Source of the DNA: Cyanobacteria bacterium T3Sed10_344R1
GTDB taxonomy: Bacteria > Cyanobacteriota > Cyanobacteriia > Phormidesmidales > Phormidesmidaceae
Assembly (NCBI GenBank): GCA_003566335.1
Contig: PXDR01000482.1
Location: forward strand, 1-9,617
Direction of reading: 5' to 3'
DNA: 9,617 nucleotides
Part shown: positions 4,832-9,617 of the stretch, one piece after another
How positions within the stretch are numbered: position 1 is the stretch's first letter
How the letters are laid out: each line of letters opens with the position of its first letter
Program-made: the position numbers and the translations under genes
The notes under the pieces: generated by a model
What the model was told of the DNA's origin: nothing
The model's input: only the letters and a program-made list of their open reading frames with translations
Database searches by the model: none

Positions 4832-6595
4832 ATGCACAAAATTCTACTGATCGAGTCAGCCGGGACTGAGCGTGACCATATTGTTGAGCTGCTGGAGCAA
4901 GAAAAGTTCGAGCTAATTGTGGCAGCAACGGGTGAAACTGGGCTTGAACTGGCCCAGCAGCATCGCCCTGACCTGATTCTGTGCGCCCTGGATCTAGAGC
5001 CCCAGGCCGATCAGCAGGCGGGTCTGCCGATCCTGCGGGCGATGCGGCTGCATCCAGAGCTGACGGTGATTCCGTTTGTGCTGCTGACCCACAATCCCGA
5101 TCCGATCCATCAGCGTCAGGTGATGGCTATGGGGGCAGATGACTGTTTGTCTCGCCCGATTTCGGATAGTGAGCTGATTGCTGCGATCGCAACCCGCCTC
5201 AGCAAGCAGGCTGCCATTACCGAGCGCTACATCACGGTACTGCGCAACACCGCAGAACAGCTCAACCGCCTCGCCAACTACGACAGCCTGACCGACTTGC
5301 CCAACCACCGGCTCTTGTCCCAGCGGTTGTCCCAGCTGATTGACGCCCAGGAGCCCGTCGCCCTGCTGTCCATCAGCCTCGACCGCCTGCGCCAGGTGAA
5401 CAACACCCTAGGCTATCCCGCTGGGGATGAACTGCTGCGGGCTGCTGCCCGACGACTCAAGGCCAGCTTGCCCAGCAGCATCACCGTGGCTCGGCTGACC
5501 GGCAACCAGTTTGCCATCATCCTGGTGGGGGATCTCGATGCCCAAACTCTGATGGCCGTGGCCGATGACTTGATGGGCGTGCTGTCCCAGTCCTTTTCTT
5601 TACCAGGGCAGGAGGTGTTTATCACCACCAGCATCGGCATTGCGCTTTGCCCCCAGCACAGCCAGGACTTGCCGACCCTGCTGCGCCAAGCCGATGCGGC
5701 CCTAGATTGGGCGAAGCAGCAAAAGAGCAACTACTGCCAGATCTACCGGGCTGATATGCCAGTGGTTTCAGGGGATCAAATCACCCTAGAAACCTGGCTG
5801 CGCTACGCCCTAGAACGAAACGAGTTTCAGGTGTTTTACCAGCCGCAAATGACCCTAAGCAGCGGTCGCATTGATGGGGCCGAGGCTCTGATTCGCTGGA
5901 ATCACCCCACCCATGGCGATATTCCCCCCGGGCGATTCATTCCCTTGACCGAAGAAACCGGGCTCATTGTCCCGATTGGGGAATGGGTGCTGCGGATGGC
6001 TTGCCGCCAGGCCCAATCCTGGAATCTCGCGGGCCTCGCCCCCTTTCAAGTCTCGGTCAATCTGTCCAGCGTCCAGTTCAACCATCCCCGTTTGAGCCAG
6101 TCGATTGCGGCCATCCTGGCTGAAACGGGGATCGATCCCAGCACCCTAGAACTGGAGTTGACCGAAACGGCCCTGATGCAGGATGCCGAGACGGCGATGC
6201 AGACCCTCCAGGAGCTGAAGCAGTTGGGGGTGAGGCTAGCCCTAGATGATTTCGGCACGGGCTATTCCTCCCTCAGCTACCTGAAGCATCTGCCGATCGA
6301 TACCCTCAAAATTGACCATTGTTTTGTGCAAGGCTGCGCCACCGATCAACAGAATCAGGTGATTTTGCAGTCCGTGATTGCCCTCGCCCACCGCCTCGAT
6401 CTGTCGGTAGTGGCTGAGGGGATTGAAACTGAAGCGGATCTCGATTTTCTTCAGCGCCAGGGGTGTGATGTGGGCCAAGGTCATTTGATTGGCTTGCCGA
6501 GCGATGCTGAGTCGTTGCGATCGCAGCTCCAATCTCGTTATCCCACCCCCTTTTCCTGTGCCATCTCCCCGACCCAGTCAATTATCACCCCGTGA
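4832..6595 (+). CDS. Degenerate receiver-GGDEF-EAL protein, probable c-di-GMP phosphodiesterase
   Basis: This 587-residue cytosolic protein has a receiver-like domain (about 2-125), a linker helix, a GGDEF domain (about 150-308) and an EAL domain (about 318-568). The receiver has lost key residues: the usual phospho-acceptor Asp after PDLILC is Ala52, the N-terminal acidic pair is Glu8-Ser9, and the conserved Lys is Arg108, while Thr86 remains. The GGDEF signature reads TGNQF (223-227), the first metal Asp is Ser182, and no RxxD inhibitory site precedes it, so cyclase activity is unlikely. The EAL domain keeps EAL (351-353), Asn410, Glu442 or nearby, DDFGTGYSS (472-480), Lys493, Glu529 in AEGIE and Gln549 in QGH, so it should hydrolyse c-di-GMP to pGpG. 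AGGA lies 7 nt before ATG 4832. A degenerate GGDEF may act as a GTP-sensing or scaffold domain, as in some known EAL proteins. Confidence 0.93.
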   Translation: MHKILLIESAGTERDHIVELLEQEKFELIVAATGETGLELAQQHRPDLILCALDLEPQADQQAGLPILRAMRLHPELTVIPFVLLTHNPDPIHQRQVMAMGADDCLSRPISDSELIAAIATRLSKQAAITERYITVLRNTAEQLNRLANYDSLTDLPNHRLLSQRLSQLIDAQEPVALLSISLDRLRQVNNTLGYPAGDELLRAAARRLKASLPSSITVARLTGNQFAIILVGDLDAQTLMAVADDLMGVLSQSFSLPGQEVFITTSIGIALCPQHSQDLPTLLRQADAALDWAKQQKSNYCQIYRADMPVVSGDQITLETWLRYALERNEFQVFYQPQMTLSSGRIDGAEALIRWNHPTHGDIPPGRFIPLTEETGLIVPIGEWVLRMACRQAQSWNLAGLAPFQVSVNLSSVQFNHPRLSQSIAAILAETGIDPSTLELELTETALMQDAETAMQTLQELKQLGVRLALDDFGTGYSSLSYLKHLPIDTLKIDHCFVQGCATDQQNQVILQSVIALAHRLDLSVVAEGIETEADLDFLQRQGCDVGQGHLIGLPSDAESLRSQLQSRYPTPFSCAISPTQSIITP

Positions 6596-6601
6596 GCTGA
6601 C

Positions 6602-6651
6602 CTGAGTGGTGTCCTGCTGTCCCTTCCTGGGAACACTGGGGGCACCCTCAG
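6602..6651 (+). terminator. Long hairpin after the EAL-domain gene, candidate terminator
   Basis: CTGAG (6602-6606) and GGTGTCCT (6608-6615) pair with 6639-6651, giving about 13 pairs with a single bulged T and two G-T wobbles. A second small hairpin TCCC/GGGA (6620-6632) fills the loop. A pyrimidine-rich stretch with scattered T follows, rather than a clean T-run. It lies in the 81-nt gap before the next gene, so it may terminate, attenuate or stabilise the transcript. Confidence 0.45.
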
Positions 6652-6676
6652 TCTTTCTCCTCTTCGGGTTGCTGTC

Positions 6677-7123
6677 ATGTGGCAAAAGCTCAAAAATTTA
6701 CTGGCCAGCCTGCGCAGCTATCCCAGTCTTAGCCCCGATATCGCCCTAAGACGCCAAATTAATCGACAGCTCAGGGATCGTCCCGCCCTCTCTGCCGAAG
6801 CCTGGTACCACGCCTACTGGCAGAGCTACCCCGCCCCCGAACCGCTGTCAAAAGAGCTGGTGCTGTTTGTGTACGCCCGGCTGCAAGACTATTCCGGTCT
6901 CGACCTAGGCCGAGTTCGCCCCCGAGATCGACTGCGGGAAGACCTCAAATGGCCCCTAGTGTGCTGGTTTGACTGGGCGCTCGCCTTCTGCGACGACTTT
7001 TGCCTGACCTTTGGCACCGACATCAGCGACTGTTTTGACGAAGAGACCTTCATCACCCTGGCGGATCTGATGTTGTTCCTCCAGCAAAATGTGCTGGCAA
7101 TGGATTCGCTACCCTCCCAATAG
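6677..7123 (+). CDS. Hypothetical protein with a C-terminal ACP-like domain lacking the carrier serine
   Basis: I do not recognise a named gene. The 148-residue product has a basic N-terminal stretch (1-35), a Trp/Tyr-rich segment (43-52) and a C-terminal part (about 60-140) whose pattern matches acyl-carrier-protein-like domains: a first helix with LVLFVYARLQDYSG, then DRLREDL (84-90), an aromatic helix to FCDDFCLTFG (104-113), DISDCFDEETF (115-125) and a last helix TLADLMLFLQQ. Where a true carrier has the Ser of DSL, this protein has Leu94 in LKWPLV, so it should not be phosphopantetheinylated. The arrangement recalls the DUF1493 family, named from memory and unverified. It is soluble, with no signal peptide. 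ATG 6677 has no clear Shine-Dalgarno. It follows the EAL gene by 81 nt on the same strand, with a hairpin between, so co-transcription is uncertain. Confidence 0.72.
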   Translation: MWQKLKNLLASLRSYPSLSPDIALRRQINRQLRDRPALSAEAWYHAYWQSYPAPEPLSKELVLFVYARLQDYSGLDLGRVRPRDRLREDLKWPLVCWFDWALAFCDDFCLTFGTDISDCFDEETFITLADLMLFLQQNVLAMDSLPSQ

Positions 7124-7207
7124 CAGGCTCAATGGCGTGCCCTGTTCTGATCAAAAACATCGCCCAGCAAACATTTGGGATTGCACTGAAGCCTCAGACT
7201 GCGGGGG

Positions 7208-7228
7208 ATAGCAAGTAAACTTGCCTAT
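7208..7228. promoter_or_regulatory. Dyad ATAGCAAGT-AA-ACTTGC(C)TAT upstream of the nucleotidyltransferase
   Basis: GCAAGT (7211-7216) and ACTTGC (7219-7224) are perfect complements around AA, extended by ATA/TAT with one unpaired C at 7225. It sits about 85 nt before the ATG at 7313 in a 189-nt spacer. It could be an operator or a small leader hairpin; no matched -35/-10 pair was found beside it. Confidence 0.4.
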
Positions 7229-7312
7229 GAGGGCGCGTCAAACGATACCAACAACCGCTAAACCAGCGTTAAATCCACACCGCAGGCAATCTACAAGCGA
7301 GATTAAGACCCT

Positions 7313-8473
7313 ATGAAAGCCATGATCTTGGCCGCAGGCAAGGGAACCCGAGTTCGTCCCATCACTTACACCATTCCCAAGCCGATGATTCCGATTTTGC
7401 AAAAACCGGTGATGGAGTTTTTGCTGGAGTTGCTGCGGCACCACGGCTTTGACCAAATCATGGTGAACGTCAGCCACTTAGCCAACGAAATTGAAGGGTA
7501 CTTCCGCGACGGTCAACGGTTTGGCGTCGAGCTGGCCTATTCTTTTGAAGGTCGAATTACCGATGGCGAACTGGTGGGCGAAGCCCTGGGTTCCGCTGGC
7601 GGGATGCGCAAAATCCAGGACTTTTCTCCCTTCTTTGACGAAACCTTTGTCGTGCTCTGCGGCGATGCCCTGATCGACCTCAACTTGAGTGAGGCCGTGC
7701 GCCAGCATAAGGAAAAAGGTGCGATCGCAACGATCGTGATGAAATCCGTGCCCCTAAAGCAGGTGCCCAGCTATGGCGTCGTCGTCACCGACAACGATGG
7801 CCGAATTAAATCCTTTCAGGAAAAACCCGCTGTCGAAGAAGCCCTCAGCACCAGCATCAACACCGGCATCTACATCTTTGAGCCCGAAATCTTCGACTAC
7901 ATTCCCTCCGGCCAAGAATTTGACATTGGCGGCGATCTATTCCCGCGCCTCGTTGCCGACAATGCCCCCTTCTTCGGCATCAACATGGACTTTGAATGGG
8001 TGGACATCGGCAAAGTCCCCGACTATTGGCAAGCCATTCAAGATGTCTTAACCGGCAAGGTCAAAGGGGTGGGCATTCCTGGAGCAGAAGTGCGTCCCGG
8101 CGTCTTCACCGGCCTCAACCTGAAAGTCAACTGGGATAAAGTCAACATCCAAGGGCCGGTCTACATTGGCGGCATGGCCGAAATCGAAGACGGGGCCACC
8201 ATCATCGGCCCCAGCATGATCGGCCCCAACTGCTGCATTTGCGGTGACACCATCGTCGATAAAAGCGTCATCTTTGAATACACCCGGATTGGTTCAGGGG
8301 TGCGCCTAGTGGACAAGCTGGTGTTCGGTCGCTACTGCGTCGATAAAACCGGAGCCTCCATCGACATGCAGGCCGCTGCCCTCGACTGGCTGATTACCGA
8401 CACCCGCCATGCCCAGCCCGCCATGCCCCCAGCCGAACACCAGGCCATCCGCGAGCTTCTGGGGCAGCAGTAA
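7313..8473 (+). CDS. Sugar-1-phosphate nucleotidyltransferase (mannose-1-phosphate guanylyltransferase-like)
   Basis: The product joins a sugar 1-phosphate to an NTP, giving a nucleotide sugar and pyrophosphate, usually for polysaccharide, glycan or glycolipid synthesis. The Rossmann-like catalytic domain (1 to about 245) shows the signature GKGTRVRPIT with K23-P24 downstream, GSAGGMRKI (93-101), the metal Asp118 in CGDAL, EKP (170-172), NTG (183-185) and WVDIG (229-233). A C-terminal left-handed beta-helix segment (about 262-345) has hexapeptide-like repeats such as IEDGATIIGP and IGPNCCICG. The 386-residue length fits the shorter cyanobacterial proteins annotated as mannose-1-phosphate guanylyltransferase, but glucose-1-phosphate thymidylyl- or uridylyltransferase activity cannot be excluded from sequence. 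No strong Shine-Dalgarno precedes ATG 7313, yet MKAMILAAGKG is a typical N-terminus. It is preceded by a 189-nt spacer, so it probably has its own promoter, and it converges on the kinase gene. Confidence 0.92.
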   Translation: MKAMILAAGKGTRVRPITYTIPKPMIPILQKPVMEFLLELLRHHGFDQIMVNVSHLANEIEGYFRDGQRFGVELAYSFEGRITDGELVGEALGSAGGMRKIQDFSPFFDETFVVLCGDALIDLNLSEAVRQHKEKGAIATIVMKSVPLKQVPSYGVVVTDNDGRIKSFQEKPAVEEALSTSINTGIYIFEPEIFDYIPSGQEFDIGGDLFPRLVADNAPFFGINMDFEWVDIGKVPDYWQAIQDVLTGKVKGVGIPGAEVRPGVFTGLNLKVNWDKVNIQGPVYIGGMAEIEDGATIIGPSMIGPNCCICGDTIVDKSVIFEYTRIGSGVRLVDKLVFGRYCVDKTGASIDMQAAALDWLITDTRHAQPAMPPAEHQAIRELLGQQ

Positions 8474-8531
8474 ACTAGGCGGTAGGCGGCCTCATGCCCT
8501 GAACTGAACAGCCCAGCCCCCACCCCAGGAC

Positions 8532-9617
8532 TTAGGAACTGGGCGAGCCGGGGGCTGAGTAGTGAATGGGCGTGGTTGAAGCGGACGGTTCAGGGCTGTG
8601 CTCGGTGGGACAAGCTGGATCTGTCGCCCTAGCATCATCTGTCAGGATCGGCTCACAGCGCAGCAGCCGAATACTCGCCAAAGTGCCCTGGCCCCGACCA
8701 GAGCTATCTAGATCAATATCGCCCCCCATCAGCTCCATCAAATTGCGGGAAATCGCCAACCCCAACCCCGTCCCTTCAAACCGGCGAGTGGTGGTGCCAT
8801 CCACCATCACGAACGGGCGGAACAGCTTGGGCTGATCTTCTGGGGCAATGCCAATGCCCGTATCCCGCACCGTGAGTAACAGGCCCGCCCGAGGCGACGC
8901 TGACGCGGTCACGTCATCGGCCAGGCTGGTGTCATCGTCGTCATCCAAGCCCAAGCTGTCAGAGGCGCGGGGCGGCAAGTCCACCGACTCCAGCCTAATT
9001 TGAATTGATCCGGCTTCGGTGAACTTAATCGCGTTGTAGACAATATTCAACAACACCTGCTTCAGCTTGGCCCGGTCAGCCTGCACCCACTGCGGCTCAG
9101 ACAGATCTGGGATCACCAGATCCAAGCCCTTTTGCTTGATCTGCACATGCTGTAAATCCAGCACCTCCCGAATTACCTCAGCGATATCCACCGGTTCTAA
9201 CTTTAAGGCCAGGGTGCCCGACTCAATTTTGGCAATGTCCAAAATATCGTTGATGATGCGCAGCAGGTGAATAGCTGCATCATCGGCCCGGGCCAAAAAC
9301 TCCATCTCCTCCTCGCGATCATCACAACTGCCGTCCTTCACCAGACGCAGGCAGCCAATGATGGCGTTGAGGGGGGTGCGCAGTTCGTGGGAGGTGTTGG
9401 CTAAGAATTCACTCTTAAGCTGGTTGGCTAACTGGGCATCCTGCCAGGCATGGCGCAGTTCTTGAGCCCGATCTTCCAGCCGCTTCATCATTCGGTTCAG
9501 TACCCGAGCCAAATAATTCAGCTCCCAGATTTTGAAATCTTTCGGCGCTTCCTGAAAGTGGGTCAGATCTTGCACCCTCTGGGCGTATTGAATCAACCGT
9601 TCGATGGGCAAAGACAA
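8532..9617 (-). CDS. Sensor histidine kinase, C-terminal part with HAMP, HisKA and HATPase domains (partial)
   Basis: The gene enters from the right edge; the first codon seen, TTG, is probably internal. The visible 361 residues begin in a HAMP domain (about 1-52: LPIERLIQYAQRV, then LNRMMKRLEDR), so a membrane sensor region is expected beyond the window. The HisKA domain carries SHELRTPLN with phospho-accepting His77 and the IINDILDIAKIE helix (121-132). The ATPase domain has the N box (Asn191/Asn195 in NIVYNAIKF), DTGIGIAP (252-259), FRPF (266-269) and GTGLGLAIS (282-290). All catalytic boxes are intact, so it should autophosphorylate and pass phosphate to an unidentified response regulator. 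Between the N and G1 boxes lies an unusual acidic insert, with five consecutive Asp at 225-229 and a Ser/Ala-rich stretch. The tail after about 325 is Pro/Ser/Thr-rich. No receiver domain is fused and no regulator gene is adjacent. Confidence 0.93.
   Translation of the reverse strand: MSLPIERLIQYAQRVQDLTHFQEAPKDFKIWELNYLARVLNRMMKRLEDRAQELRHAWQDAQLANQLKSEFLANTSHELRTPLNAIIGCLRLVKDGSCDDREEEMEFLARADDAAIHLLRIINDILDIAKIESGTLALKLEPVDIAEVIREVLDLQHVQIKQKGLDLVIPDLSEPQWVQADRAKLKQVLLNIVYNAIKFTEAGSIQIRLESVDLPPRASDSLGLDDDDDTSLADDVTASASPRAGLLLTVRDTGIGIAPEDQPKLFRPFVMVDGTTTRRFEGTGLGLAISRNLMELMGGDIDLDSSGRGQGTLASIRLLRCEPILTDDARATDPACPTEHSPEPSASTTPIHYSAPGSPSS

Noticed and set aside
4725..4928. 67-codon minus-strand frame over the EAL gene start
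   Set aside because: It overlaps the firmly supported N-terminus of the EAL protein and has no family resemblance.
8474..8531. Bidirectional terminator between the convergent nucleotidyltransferase and kinase genes
   Set aside because: The 58 nt contain only short AGGCGG repeats and no stem with flanking T/A runs.

Overview
The window reads as chromosomal DNA from a GC-rich cyanobacterium. The evidence is eleven copies of the cyanobacterial HIP1 octamer GCGATCGC between 967 and 7728, a ycf51 gene (a family found in cyanobacteria and plastids), and an EPSP synthase, a receiver-GGDEF-EAL protein and a histidine kinase that all resemble cyanobacterial forms. The genus cannot be fixed from the sequence alone; a filamentous, Leptolyngbya-like lineage is only a guess. 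No phage, plasmid, transposase, CRISPR array, rRNA or tRNA was seen.

Layout. (1) 1-2075, minus strand: an operon-like run read from right to left. It holds ycf51 (two-helix membrane protein), an iron-containing alcohol/glycerol dehydrogenase-like enzyme 26 nt downstream, and a class I aminotransferase that starts inside the dehydrogenase stop codon (ATGA overlap) and runs off the left edge. (2) 2076-2267: divergent control region. (3) 2268-2861, plus: small lipoprotein of unknown function, then a spacer with degenerate heptamer repeats. (4) 3028-4365, plus: aroA, the sixth shikimate-pathway step. (5) 4366-4831: a 466-nt spacer with no convincing gene but three different short tandem-repeat families and an inverted repeat. 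(6) 4832-6595, plus: a receiver-GGDEF-EAL protein whose receiver and GGDEF domains have lost key residues while the EAL domain looks intact, so it is most likely a c-di-GMP phosphodiesterase. A hairpin follows. (7) 6677-7123, plus: a small protein whose C-terminal half resembles an acyl-carrier-protein fold without the phosphopantetheine serine. (8) 7313-8473, plus: a sugar-1-phosphate nucleotidyltransferase, probably making a nucleotide sugar for envelope or exopolysaccharide. (9) 8532-9617, minus, convergent: the C-terminal part of a HAMP-containing sensor histidine kinase cut by the right edge.

Most genes are housekeeping or signalling genes placed side by side, not one pathway. The clearest unit is the coupled ycf51-dehydrogenase-aminotransferase run. 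The EAL protein and the nucleotidyltransferase could both bear on surface polysaccharide or biofilm behaviour, but this rests on family knowledge and proximity only. I found no convincing new multi-gene system. The points most worth a second look are the degenerate c-di-GMP protein, the serine-less ACP-like protein, the repeat-built spacer at 4366-4831 and the coupled ycf51 operon.
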